From Gloeophyllum trabeum ATCC 11539 (lineage: Eukaryota > Basidiomycota > Agaricomycetes > Gloeophyllales > Gloeophyllaceae): a DNA stretch of 64,000 bases. Of this stretch, positions 1 to 10,387 are shown piece by piece. The position numbers and the translations under genes are program-made. Position 1 is the first letter of the stretch. Each line of letters opens with the position of its first letter. The stretch covers positions 904,029 through 968,028 of the forward strand of contig NW_006920417.1 in the NCBI RefSeq assembly GCF_000344685.1, read 5' to 3'. The notes under the pieces are model-generated. The model made no database searches. It was not told the DNA's origin and saw only the letters and a program-made list of their open reading frames with translations.

Positions 1-984
1 TTATAGCCCAAATTACCTTAACTGTAACGGGAGCACCCTCCTTAAATGGAAGGTCCACCGATCCAAATCTTACCACCATCAGTAAATAGGAGCTATTACC
101 TCTCATGTCAATAATTACCGTTTGTGAATAGGGACTAATTCCAGATATGTAGTGTGGTCTCTGCACGGCACGATCCTTTCAAGATCTCGGGCCAATGGCA
201 CTGTCAGGCATCCCCCCGCTGTGTGTGGAATTGCGCCGATGGCAAGTACCCTGCTGCCTACGGCACAAGATTGGTAAGTTACATACGAGGCATAGTACTG
301 GCAGCATTGAGGCCTCAGCCTGACGACGTGCATCTCAGCTACAGTATGCATGTGCACTGACTCAGTGACTCGATAGTAATGCTACCTGAGTGTAGTACTG
401 AAGTAAATAGTGTATTGTGTATTGAAATAACTGTACTTGACACCGAGTATAGGATGATTGAAGGTTCTAGCCACACACAGTTATGTTTGAGAGTTATGAA
501 CTTATATGATTTAGTATCACTGAGATCAACATATAATAACCAGGAGTATTCTTGATGCCGCGCAGCGCCCGGGAGGCTAGAAAGACTATTTACCTACTTG
601 TAGAACCCTTGCCACTCGTTTACCTTACGAGGAATCGGACCTGGCGTGCCGCGCAGCGCCGAATACTTCCCAAGTCACCTTTTACTGTGCTATGCATCCC
701 CAGCAACGAGCCGTCTCTGATTCTCATAATGCCCGAGCATTGCAGCTCGATGCAGCCATCCTTGACAAACTCCCCGCTGCGGGTCGACTCAGTGTTGCAT
801 TTAAGTCCGCAGCTGGCAGGGCAGGTGGGATTCCGTCGATGTAAGCCGCAAGCTTTCCTCGATATAAGAGAGATTACCTGGCAACCCCTTCTCACACACA
901 AGCTGTCTTCGACTTTCACTTGCTCCGCCGACTACCATACTTCCCTCTCTTATACTTGTGCCAGGCTTCTAGCGACATACTAGT
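1..984. other. Intergenic stretch, no gene recognised
   Basis: No reading frame here has recognisable coding character. The last part (about 900-984) resembles the sequence just upstream of the related gene at 3708: both contain a shared TTCGACTTT and GCGACATACT stretch. The similarity between the two paralogous loci therefore extends into their promoters. Confidence 0.5.
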
Positions 985-1044
985 GTGCAGGCTTTCCTGA
1001 AGACTTCGGGTTTCAAGGCTAAGGGTCCTAGGGAGCTACCTTGC

Positions 1045-1729
1045 ATGTGTCATGCTGTCCAGCAGAAGGGTCAGCCTGCCCCAGCTGTACTGACAACTCT
1101 ATCAACCGCCCTTCTTGCGCCTGCGATCAGCACTCCTACCTCAGATTCCCTCGCGATTTCCCCATCCTTGCTTGCATCAGACCTCAAGAGTGCTGCGGCT
1201 GCTGTGCCGTCGACTCCTCTCATGACAGCCGAAGAGCTCAAGGTGCTGGTTGATAGTAACAAGCGCCGGGCGGCCAGGGTAGCAGCCTTGGAGGAGCGCG
1301 TTAAGAAGACGGAGCACCACGAAACTGAGATTCCGTACTTGGAGGGATTCTTGGAGATGCAGCAAAAATTTCACAAAGATGCCCGGGAGGGAGCCTCGCA
1401 CGAGAGATACAAACTCTCGGTAATCAAAGCGAACACTCTTGTGAAGAGGAAGCACATGGAGCGACTCAAGGCCGACAGTGCGCAGATGAGGGCGGTCATG
1501 GATGCGTACGAGGTATGTCGTATATGTCAGCCATATGGCCATGAGACTGATGTCGTACTGGTGCGTTTCGCAGCTCTCGGTGGCTGCACGCTGCAGAAAC
1601 CGCAAAGTTCCTCATGTCCAACCTCTCCCCGTCACAAAGGTTGGGGTAGAGGCTGTGAGTAGCAAGGGTGTGGTCACCGTGGGCACCACCCTATCTATGG
1701 TGCACATTGGCGATTTGGTGGAGGAATGA
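1045..1729 (+). CDS. Coiled-coil protein, paralogue of the gene at 3708; start codon possibly lost
   Basis: Model: exons 1045-1512 and 1574-1729 (61-nt intron with GTATGT donor and CAG acceptor), about 207 aa. The family is not recognised. An Ala/Pro/Ser-rich N-terminal half is followed by the block MTAEELKVLVDSNKRRAARV, then a charged helical region that looks like a coiled coil. The gene at 3708 has the same order, the matching block MTAEEFKELCESNERRRVRV and an intron at the same place after a Y-E codon pair. At the position aligned with that gene's ATG, this copy has GTG (985), and an in-frame stop lies just upstream (970-972). The first usable ATG is 1045, which removes about 20 residues. 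It is either an N-terminally shortened gene or a decaying copy. The module array begins directly downstream. Confidence 0.45.
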
Positions 1730-1744
1730 GGGGGGAAAGGGGAG

Positions 1745-3201
1745 GGTGGCGAGAGGGGTGAGAGGGGCGGTAAATGACCAAGCAGGGGGGGAGTGGGCCG
1801 GAGGATGGCAGGGAGGAGATGGGCGACGTTCCCGACGCAGACGGGGCACGCGCGGCCGATGGAATTCCGTCGGGCATGCGCCCACACCACAGTGTCCCGT
1901 CTTGCGCGCGTCGGTACTCACCCACAGACGATCAAGACGCCAATGCTCGCAGCGCATCTCGTCAGCCGCATACCTCCTCCAGCCTGTCTGCCATCCTCCT
2001 AGGATCCGTGAGTTCTGTCCTTCCTGCGCTGTGCTTGTCAGATACTAATCACCTCGTCCTTAGGTCAGACGACCCGCGTACGGACAAGTGAAGATCCCGT
2101 TCAACTATTCCAACCCGACAGAACCACAGCACTCAAGCCTTCGATACGAGCAGTCCACTTCCACGCAGCATACGAGAGCGCGCACGGCGGTAGGTGGTAC
2201 GGAGAGGCTTCGGCCAGGACGTACCCGGTGAGGGAGGGCCCCCCTCACCAGCCACGCCGAGCGCAGGGGGCGCAGCCACGTCTAGCCTGGGCCCAGGCTA
2301 TTCACTGGTGTATTCGCGCGCCGCCCTGTATTCAACCTCCTGTCGTCTCTCGGTGCTCGTGCAGTGGATGGCTCGACTATCTGGACAGGCGATGGTACTT
2401 GGCTCGGATCGAATCAGGGAACGCGTGATATCTTTCAGCGGTTCGGTGGGTCTTCCAAGGGTAGTGCGGGAGATATCATGGGACGGGAGGTGGGAGGGAA
2501 TCGGGGTGAAGTTCAGGAATTGGGGTCAAGAACCGGCGAGAGATGGGAGGCGACCGATGAACAGGAGGGGGGATGCATAGCCCGATGAATTCTCGGGGCA
2601 TATGCGCAACCAAGATCTCTCCTCGTTCTGTCATCGGCTCACTCTTCGCAAAGGACCCAGGCGCGCCGCCAATGACTGCGCGCCTCGTCTGCCCATGCCC
2701 CTCCCGGCGTACGAGCTGGCGTCCGCATGTGATCGGTGAGTACCATCGTGTCGGCTGACCCTTGTGATTCTCACTCTTCTCCTTTCTGAAGGCCTTGCCT
2801 ACAAGCAGTCCAGCACCACCATCCGACATCCAGTCACTGTTCCGTCCACGCGATCCACTTCTACAGAACCATACGAGGGTACGCGCGGTGGTAGGTGGTA
2901 CGGAGAGGCTTCGGCCAGGACGTACCCGGTGAGGGACGGCCCGCCCTCACCAGCCACACCGCGCGCGGGGGTCACCGCCGTGTTTAGCCTGGGCCCGGGC
3001 TATTCGCGTGCGTACCTATGCACTTCCCTGCATCCCACACTCTCAGCGCTCGGATACGCCGACCAGGACAACTCGACATTGCAAGTTCGGGAGCTTCGTT
3101 CGCGTCGACCTGAAGGACCTGTGAAAGTCAAACCCCCTCCCATTCTCAAAGTCAAGCTGTTACCTCTCCCTCGTGCCAGTGTGTGGATATGTATGGAGTG
3201 A
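1745..3201 (+). repeat. 3' module array, locus A (two copies of the alpha segment)
   Basis: Order on the + strand: segment gamma (about 1820-2090), alpha (2189-2303), delta (about 2364-2570), beta (2572-2745), alpha (2890-3005), then a unique tail to about 3201. Both alpha copies contain GGTACGGAGAGGCTTCGGCC and a CCTGGGCC(C)(A/G)GGCTATTC end. A GT-AG intron-like stretch (about 2738-2791) separates beta from the second alpha. It recurs almost unchanged in the minus-strand array at 10.4-12.3 kb. Short open frames run through the segments, but copies differ by frameshifting indels. It could be a chain of repeated 3' exons or non-coding repeats attached behind coiled-coil genes. The function is unknown. 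Confidence 0.6.
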
Positions 3202-3707
3202 CAAGTATTTTCACTCAGGCTTATTGTTGCGATGGATTGCGGATAGATAGATCTTGTGCATAAAGAATTAACATTGACTCAATGGTGTGCCCTCAACTGT
3301 CCCCGACTTCAGGTTAATTATAGGGTACTTCCCTATCTCTGGAATTTCGTCTTCTACATCCCCGAGCACCTGGTTGCTCAGGTCCTTTGAGTGAGTGTAC
3401 ACGCCTCGTCCGGCCAGCGCAACCGTGGAACTGAAAGTTGCTTTGACTCTGAGCCAGTACTGTGTTGAGGTCACATGACAATGAATCAGTCAGGTGTGAC
3501 GCATCGCGTCTGTCGCGGGTCGTGGTTCACGCGTTCACGTCTTTAACCGTGCCATGTACCCGTGGCAAAAGTCAGGACCCAGAGTCTATCAGCGGACTGG
3601 ACAGTTAGGAATGTCAGCCCCAGTTCTTGACATAAAAAGGAAACCCTGGTGAGTTCTCAACTTCGACTTTATTCAGGCCTGCTACCTCTATTGCGACATA
3701 CTCAGAC
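3202..3707. other. Intergenic, nothing recognised
   Basis: About 500 bases between the end of the module array and the next coiled-coil gene. I see no coding signal and no repeat. Only the last ~60 bases resemble the region upstream of the paralogue at 985-1729. Confidence 0.4.
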
Positions 3708-4289
3708 ATGCGCTCATTCAAGACCTTCAAGGCCATGCTGAGGATGTGCAAGGCTAAGGGTGTTACATGCCCGACTTCTTGCGCGTGCCCCAACAAAAAG
3801 GGAGAGCCCGTGCCTGATGTACTCGCGATTCCGTTGGACTGTCCCCTTGCACTTGTAACGTCTCCCTCTGGCCCTACTCCGGCTCCTTTATCCTCCGAGT
3901 CGCCCACCTCAAACCTCAGCAGTCCCACGGCTGCCGTTCCACCATCCCCTCGTATGACAGCCGAGGAATTCAAGGAGCTCTGCGAAAGTAACGAACGCCG
4001 GAGGGTCAGGGTCGCAGCCTTGGAGGCGGTATGCCGTCCCGAGACCGTACGCATAGTCCCAGAAGCGAAGCTCGTGGTGGCGAAATTTGAAGCTGAGATT
4101 GCCGAGATAAGAGCGTCCATCCGTCAAAGAGAAAACAAGATGCAGTCGATGCTGATGTGGGAGCTTATGGACAGTTATGAGGTATGTCAGGCCGCTTTCT
4201 CTTACATCAAGCTGACGTTATACTTGTTTTTTCGCCAGTGTCCGCTTCCATCATTCGAAAGCCAGTACAATATCGTTCGCGTCCAATGA
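3708..4289 (+). CDS. Coiled-coil protein of unknown function, intact paralogue
   Basis: ATG at 3708. Exon 1 is 3708-4181, then a 57-nt intron (4182-4238, GTATGT...CAG) and exon 2 4239-4289, giving about 174 aa. The N-terminus is basic with Cys and Lys (residues 1-30), followed by a Pro/Ser/Thr-rich linker, then PRMTAEEFKELCESNERRR and a Glu/Arg/Lys-rich helix likely to form a coiled coil. It is clearly related to the gene at 1045-1729, including intron position. Unusually, the intron is a multiple of three and contains no stop, so a retained-intron product 19 residues longer would also be open. No module array follows this copy. I do not recognise the family. Confidence 0.55.
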   Translation: MRSFKTFKAMLRMCKAKGVTCPTSCACPNKKGEPVPDVLAIPLDCPLALVTSPSGPTPAPLSSESPTSNLSSPTAAVPPSPRMTAEEFKELCESNERRRVRVAALEAVCRPETVRIVPEAKLVVAKFEAEIAEIRASIRQRENKMQSMLMWELMDSYEVCQAAFSYIKLTLYLFFRQCPLPSFESQYNIVRVQ

Positions 4290-4572
4290 CTGCAGTACAT
4301 TTCGTCCACCGTGCCACCAAGCGGTGGAACGCTGCAAGGTCGGGGCTTCGCGACACCGGGCAACAGCCGCAACACCGAGTTTGGCGCAACGCGGTCGATA
4401 TCTCTCCAACCATGTGTATATGATACACAGTTTCCTACTTTTCCTTCATCACTTTATATCCGGATATTGTTGTGATTATAATGACATTTCTAGGATCCTA
4501 GTCCTCAGCCTCTCGAACTCTGGTTATGGAACATTGTTTATCACCACCCTCATCCATACGTATGGGCCCAGA

Positions 4573-6331
4573 CTATCCCGCCCGCTCCATCTCCCGCCTG
4601 ATGGCCCACTCGACCGCCTCTTCCACGTCCTCCGCAATGTGCGTGGGTGTATGCGCCGGAGGACCTTGAGCCGGGTCGAAGACGCCCGTGCGCACGAGGA
4701 CGGACGACCATTTGGCTGCGTTTGCTCCTGCGATATCTATGAACGGGTCAGACGCTTTGCGTCGATGTGAAAGTTAGGGAAACATGTGTCACCTGATTCT
4801 GGGTTATCCCCGACCATATACCTGTTGGCAGGTATCACCACGAATATATTAGCAGCCCGTAAGGTAAGCACGGCGGGTAGCTCGGATGGACTTACACCTC
4901 AGGTGAGACTGCTGGCCTCCGCCCTGAGAGCTCTTCCAGACGGTCGACCAGAACTTTCTCAGCGAACTTGTACGTTACCTCGCTCGGCTTGCCATACTGT
5001 ACATACGGATACCGCTTCCCAGTCAACGCCTAAACCACGGTTAGCCCACAAATACAGGGTAGACACTCAAGTAATGCTAGCGTACGTGATATACAGCCTG
5101 GAACGCTTCGCGAAACGCGCCCTGACCAAGCCTCGGCCGGTCAAATGCGGCCCGCCAGAGTAGATCGGGGTTGCAGAACACGAGGTCGACTTTATTCTGC
5201 TCGGAGACGGGGAGGTAAGGCGCGCCGATGATTCCGCCGGACTGGACGAGGTCGCAGAGGATCTGGACGTCTAATGCCCAGTTGCGTGGGTCGTGGAAGA
5301 CGAAGGCGGCGGAGATGGGTGTGCGGGAGAAGTCGACGGGCTGGATGAGGTGCGATGAGTATAGCAAAGAGGGGGGGAAGAGAGGGGGAGGGTACCTTAG
5401 TCGATGCGCGTTCTTCTGCGGTGAGCTCATGGAATGGCCACACGCTGCAATTCGTCCCACCAGTGGTGAACGGGGGACGACGCACAGGTACAACTGACTT
5501 ACTTTGGGTTCCAGGCCATCACGTCGAGCGTTGTGTATACTTTCTCAAACCCATACCTTCAAGGAAGTCCGTGAGCGGCGTATCTCACCGTAATTATCTA
5601 TGTAGTGCTGACCCTTCAGCAACCTTGCGAACCTCGTCGAACTTTCCTCCAAAGACCATGATTGGCTTCTCCGCGTACTTGTGCACGACAGACTTCAGCA
5701 CGGTATGCGACTGCACGTATTGCGTCGGCTTGATCTGTCAATAGAGAGAGCAGGGGTCTTCCTCAATTCAGTAAATAAATACGAGACCTCATACACACGT
5801 CGAATCCTAATTGTTTAGACAGTTTCCGGCACCTGTCTTCTTCGCTGATCCCGCCACCATTCGTGATCTACTGGAGTGAGCCGACTCATTCGAGCTGTGG
5901 CGGGAAGGATAGATTGAAGTAGCTCACCAGGATGTAGGGAATCTTGCTGGTAATGTAAATGAGAACCAGCGTTGTCAGATGAACAGAAAGAAAAGACACC
6001 AGACGCACAGTCCAGTCGGATTCGCGCCCTCCAGTCTTGCTAACGCGCGTTTTGCAGCGGGAAGGACGGTTTCCCCGCGGAGTAGTACGCCATCCTGACA
6101 GACGGTATTATACATGGTTGCAAGACGCCCAGATAACGGTCAACTCACGATATCGAAGGCAAAAACGAGCGGAGGGTGAGGTTGCTGTCGGGACGCTGTA
6201 CTCGAACGTGAATGCGTCTGTAGCGTTCGTACCCGAAGATTATTTGGCAGGAAGCATCGCCGCGGCTGCGCCAACGCCCTGCAATGTAGTCGAATAGACG
6301 AAAAGCGAGGACCCCTGCGCAACGATTCCAT
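4573..6331 (-). CDS. HAD-superfamily hydrolase, CECR5/HDHD5-like
   Basis: Eleven exons, given 5' to 3' as plus-strand ranges: 6149-6331, 6009-6094, 5928-5946, 5799-5867, 5613-5734, 5503-5556, 5396-5444, 5086-5340, 4898-5029 (or 4896-5029, needed for frame), 4793-4821, 4573-4736; 387 aa. HAD motif I is split by intron 1: FAFDI|DGVLLRG. Motif II is ITNGGG. The C-terminal HAD motifs are FCNPDLLW and VYMVGDNPESDIAGANAAKW. These match the CECR5/HDHD5 branch (yeast YKR070W-like) of class-II HAD phosphatases; the substrate is not known. An Arg/Leu-rich segment ahead of the domain (residues 1-45) could be a mitochondrial presequence. The 19-nt third exon is very short. It lies head to head with the gene at 6486, with 154 bp between the start codons. 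Confidence 0.9.
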
Positions 6332-6485
6332 CCGAGAGCTAGAAATGCTTCGTCGAGCTGGATGAGCGGGACGGAGGCTCGACGCGGTCTAAATATAGGA
6401 GCACGCCGTAATTAACGAGAGGCCGATAACGCGCCTTCTCCCATCCGTCCGCGATGCCGTCCCTCCCAGCACCGATACCGCAACC

Positions 6486-7505
6486 ATGCCTGCACCCCGC
6501 GTCGCCGTCGTCGCCCCAGGCGCAATGGGCGCCGCCGTCGCGAAGCGGCTCACCTCCGCCGGCTGCACCGTCCTCACCACCCTCGAAGGTCGTTCCCCGG
6601 CATCGCGCAGACGCGCCGAGGACGCTGGCATGCACGACGCGCCGCTCCCGCGTATCGCGGCCGAGTCCGACTGGGTGCTCAGTATCCTCCCGCCGAGTGA
6701 TGCGTATTCGTTCGCGGAGAAGTTCGTGGACGCGTACCAAGGGAAGCGCAGTGTCGGCTTCGCGGATTGCAACGCCGTGAACCCGGGGACGGTGAAGAAG
6801 ATTAGGGACCTCTTTAAAGGGACAGATGTTAGGTTTGTGGACGCTGGGATCATCGGTGGCCCGCCCAAGGAGGGCTACGACCCTACGTTCTACGCATCCG
6901 CGGATAGCGAGGACGTGCTGAAGTCGTTCGTTGCGCTGGGACAGTATGGGCTGAAGATTACCCCGCTTGAGGGCGCGGACAGCAGTGTTGGTGACGCCAG
7001 TGCGCTCAAGATGTCTTATGCAGTGCGTGATACGTTCCTTTGAGCAACTGCTCTCGATGCCTACCACTCATGCTGCGCAGGGCCTGTCGAAAGGCATTAT
7101 TGGCCTTACGGCAACTATGATTCTCGGTCCGTCCATTTGTATCTGCACTGGCTTACAACTCATGTGCTGCGTCATTCAGCCGCCCACGCCTCTTCCCCTA
7201 CAACCGCCCGCGCCCTCCTCAACGAAATGCACATATCCCAGCCCGCCCTCCTCGCCCGGAGTACCACCAGCCTCCCAAACATGCTGCCCAAGGCCTACCG
7301 CTGGGTCGGCGAGATGGAGGAGATCGCCGAGTTCGTTGGCGGACCCCAGGGAGATATATACAAGGGCCTCGCGCGCACGTTCGAGCGCGTCGAGGCCAGC
7401 TTGAAGGAGAAGGACGGCGGGGGAGAGGATGTGCAGGTGCTGAAGGAGTGGGTGGAGAGCGCGAAGAAGGAGCTGGAGGGGGATACTAGTAAGGAGGGTC
7501 AGTGA
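6486..7505 (+). CDS. 6-phosphogluconate-dehydrogenase-like NAD(P)-binding oxidoreductase
   Basis: Exons 6486-7022, 7081-7126, 7180-7505; 302 aa. The N-terminus PRVAVVAPGAMGAAVAKRL is a Rossmann dinucleotide-binding loop of the GxxxGxxxA kind. The next part (VDAGIIGGPPKEGYDPTFYA) is typical of the beta-hydroxyacid dehydrogenase/6PGDH superfamily, and the C-terminal helical part (ASALKMSYA|GLSKGIIGLTA) matches the helical domain of the fungal 6PGDH-like group. That group usually has about 290-310 residues, so length fits. The substrate is unknown; it is probably a cytosolic NADP-dependent dehydrogenase. The first ATG sits just after a CAACC context and no upstream in-frame ATG is needed. Confidence 0.87.
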
Positions 7506-8466
7506 GGCTGCGATCATGGTTCGGGCGGTCTCGCGTTCGTCTGGATGAATCTGTAAGTGTTATTATCATTGACCTCCAAGTAGATCCATGTATTTGTATT
7601 TTCGGCTCAGTGTACGCTCTTTACTCGCCCATATCCCAAGTCGCCCTCGTCTTGTCTCAAGTGAGTACTGCATGTTGTTCGCCGACATCATCTCGCCTGC
7701 GGGCGAGCAACGCCTTCCTGGAAGCCTGGGGGTGATCATCGATGGTTTGGACCTTTTGGCTTAAACTGACGCTACCGGGACCGCGAAATTCACCTACACT
7801 GCGACATTGTCTCTTTCCCGACCATTCGTCGTATTGCACCATCGCATGTGGTCGATCCGCCTTTCGATGGCGAAGCTAAGACATTTTGGTATACAGTAGG
7901 ATGTCTACAACTACGAGTGCACGCTCCCAGTGGCTCTGGGACCTGGCGACCAGCGGAGAAGTCCGCCGGCCCCGAGGCGGACCGGTTGTAAGAACGGACC
8001 AATAGCGGGCGTTCTTTCCTGCAAGTTCTCAAGTTCTGGGTGCGGTCCCGCCCGGAACGCGTCGAGATAGAAACGTCCTTGGATGTGAAGGAACGCTTGT
8101 GCAAGTGGAGCATCTCGGTGCCGACTAACTTTCTCAACAAGTTCTCGCTGATGCTGCCGTCCCGACTCCCGAGCTCGTCATTTGCCTCGAGACCCAATTC
8201 AATAACGGATCGCAGGTCCGAGTTGTGCTGCGTCCCAGGTATTCCATCCATGGTCAGAAGTCACCAAACGTGAGCAGACGCCGGCTGTCTCTCAGCAGCT
8301 TTTTCATTCTGACCATACGGCTGGTCGCGTACTCGTAAGTCTACAACCTCTCCGATGACCGGGCCCTCGTCAATGCATGACGAGTCCAACACGGGGATTC
8401 AGGGACATATGATCATGAGCGGACCGCGACTATGAAGAAGGTTCTCCTTCTCTTCTCTCTGACTGG
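7506..8466. other. Intergenic, no supported gene
   Basis: About 960 bases. A minus-strand frame of 153 codons (7790-8251) is open, but its composition and lack of any recognisable motif do not support a gene. The terminal part is presumably the GH16 promoter. Confidence 0.4.
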
Positions 8467-8472
8467 TATAAA
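8467..8472 (+). promoter_or_regulatory. TATA box of the GH16 gene
   Basis: TATAAA lies 56 bases before the ATG at 8523, in a short spacing typical of fungal promoters with brief 5' leaders. Confidence 0.45.
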
Positions 8473-8522
8473 TCAGGATTGGACTTCAGGCGATGTGCCC
8501 AGTGAACCCACGACCGCTCAAA

Positions 8523-9538
8523 ATGTTCAAGGTGCAGCTTTCGACAGTAACTGCTAGCATTGGCCTCGCGGCCTTTGCCACCCTCTTGCTCTCACCACCC
8601 GCTAGTGCGGACACCATCACCATCCCTACCTCTTCATTCGACAGTACCTCCAGTCTCGAGCAGTACTGGAACTACAACTACCCGTGGGGCGACACACACA
8701 ACGGAGGTAAGCACACCCTCATTTACCCTCATTTCAAGCATCCCCCAGCCTTGACAACTCGGATGCCCCAGCTGCCCGCATGTCCAGCGATCATGTCAGC
8801 GCCTCGGGCGGCGTGCTCACCTTGACCGCAGTCCCAGCGAGCGACTCTGATTCGGACATCCATTACCACTCGGGTACGATCTACGCGAAGGAGCAGGTCA
8901 ACGTCGACGGGACGGACGCCGTGGGGTACCAGGTCGAGGGCGAGTTCATCGCGCCGACGACCAAGGGCACCTGGCCCGCGTTCTGGCTGAACGCAGCGAG
9001 CGGCTGGCCGCCGGAGTCTGACATCGCCGAGTGGAAGGGCGAGCGTAGTTTATCCTATTTGCCTGCTAGTGCTGATGTAACCCCCGCGCTACCCAGGCAC
9101 TGACCAGATTTGGTTCAATACGTTCAACACGTCTAGCCAGGTGGCGAGCAAGGTGGTTACCTGGCCGGACGATGGGAACTACCACGCCGTCAAGGGTGTC
9201 TTGCGCACCATCCCAGGGAATTCGGCCGATCTCAGTATTGAGTATTACTTGGACGGCACGCTCCAGGCTACGCACACTGCGGCGGGCTACGTCGGCAAGG
9301 CGCTGAATCTGTGAGTAATCTCGTTTGAGATATAATTTGGCCAGGATGTTTCCTACGGGCACGATGCGCCTCATACAGGATCATCGACTTGCAGGTGCGA
9401 TTCGTGCTTTCTTTTCTTTTTCTGTGCTGCTCATCTATAGCGCTCGCTCAGATGGAAGGAAGCTCAGGTTCTCCTGGACCCACCGGCACCACGACGTTCA
9501 AGATTCGCAACGTCCAGATGACCAAGTTGACGTCCTAA
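8523..9538 (+). CDS. Secreted glycoside hydrolase family 16 (endo-beta-glucanase-like)
   Basis: Exons 8523-8706, 8772-9044, 9097-9310, 9379-9394, 9452-9538; 257 aa. Residues 1-29 form a signal peptide (hydrophobic LAAFATLLLS, cleavage after ASA). The GH16 catalytic signature ExDxxE is present as PESDIAEWKGE, after the strand GTWPAFWLNAASGWP. The two glutamates would be nucleophile and acid/base, with the aspartate between them. Downstream are DQIWFNTFNTS and, near the C-terminus, LIIDLQMEGSSGSPGP. Such enzymes cut beta-1,3/1,4-glucans, for cell-wall remodelling or plant-polymer use. I chose ATG 8523 rather than 8493 because it starts the signal peptide cleanly. The fourth exon is only 16 nt. 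Confidence 0.9.
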
Positions 9539-10387
9539 GTCACCCTCAGTGATAGGTACAGGATTTCTCTGTTCGTTCTTCTCTTTCATCACTTTATTCC
9601 CTCTGCTGGCTTGGTCTTTGGTTTAAGAAGAAGAGAGAAAACTTGTCGTACCGATGATTTCCCTCTTGTAATTTAAGGCAGAAGGAAGTGTTTCTGGATA
9701 GCGATGAGTGCTGATGAACGCCCGATACTCTACTTGGTTGCAGAACCAGAGATGGTTGTGTTTATTCCCGAAAGGTCCTTACTGATCATTCACATCGTAC
9801 CGGTCCAATGAAGAGAGCTTAGAAAATGAAGACACCAAGCAAGAGACTCACACAAGCGGTAGAACCAAAGCCGTTCAAAGTTCAACTCATAGTTGAGCGC
9901 TTGAAGTACCCACCTTATGTTAGCTTCGTAGGCGTTTGAGGGAACGGCAGGAAGTTAAGAACGATTGCATATGCACAAGACCTATCCTACAACCCATGAC
10001 AACCAATAACCCTAAGTGAAGAATCCATATCCTGATACAACAATGACAACAACAACGACCCGCAACCACATCCGCATGCCACGAGAATAAAAGAGAATCT
10101 GAGTGTAAGGAGCCCTTGAGCGTGCCGACCCGTGGTCGCCTATCTTGCGTTATCCTAAGCAGTCGCCTCCTATCCATATGTCCAGAGTGAGAGCGCCTAA
10201 AGGAAGAACGCTGCCTGCTCGAAGACGCAGAAGAGCTAACCATCCAGCGAGATCCAGCCACCCATAATGAATCGCCAACAAAGCGCCCTGCGAAGTTGTC
10301 CCGCCCCGAAGTAGAAGGGACGCAGTGTTGAGGTTGATCCTCAGAGTCCGGAGAGTCGGATGCAGGGGAGCGCATAGGTAAGCACGC
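9539..10387. other. Region 3' of GH16 and tail of the minus-strand module array
   Basis: The first ~300 bases look like the GH16 3' untranslated region and spacer. From about 10375 down to 9920 a minus-strand frame of 151 codons is open. It begins inside the last alpha module and reads Ser/Arg-rich, with Cys and hydrophobic residues towards the end. It could be the terminal exon of a gene running through the array, but nothing in it is recognisable. Confidence 0.3.

Noticed and set aside
7790..8251. Minus-strand 153-codon open frame
   Set aside because: No motif, no coding-like composition, and no splice partner; treated as chance.
9920..10375. Independent small gene on the minus strand
   Set aside because: It begins within the last alpha module; more likely the tail of the module array than a separate gene, and no family is recognisable.
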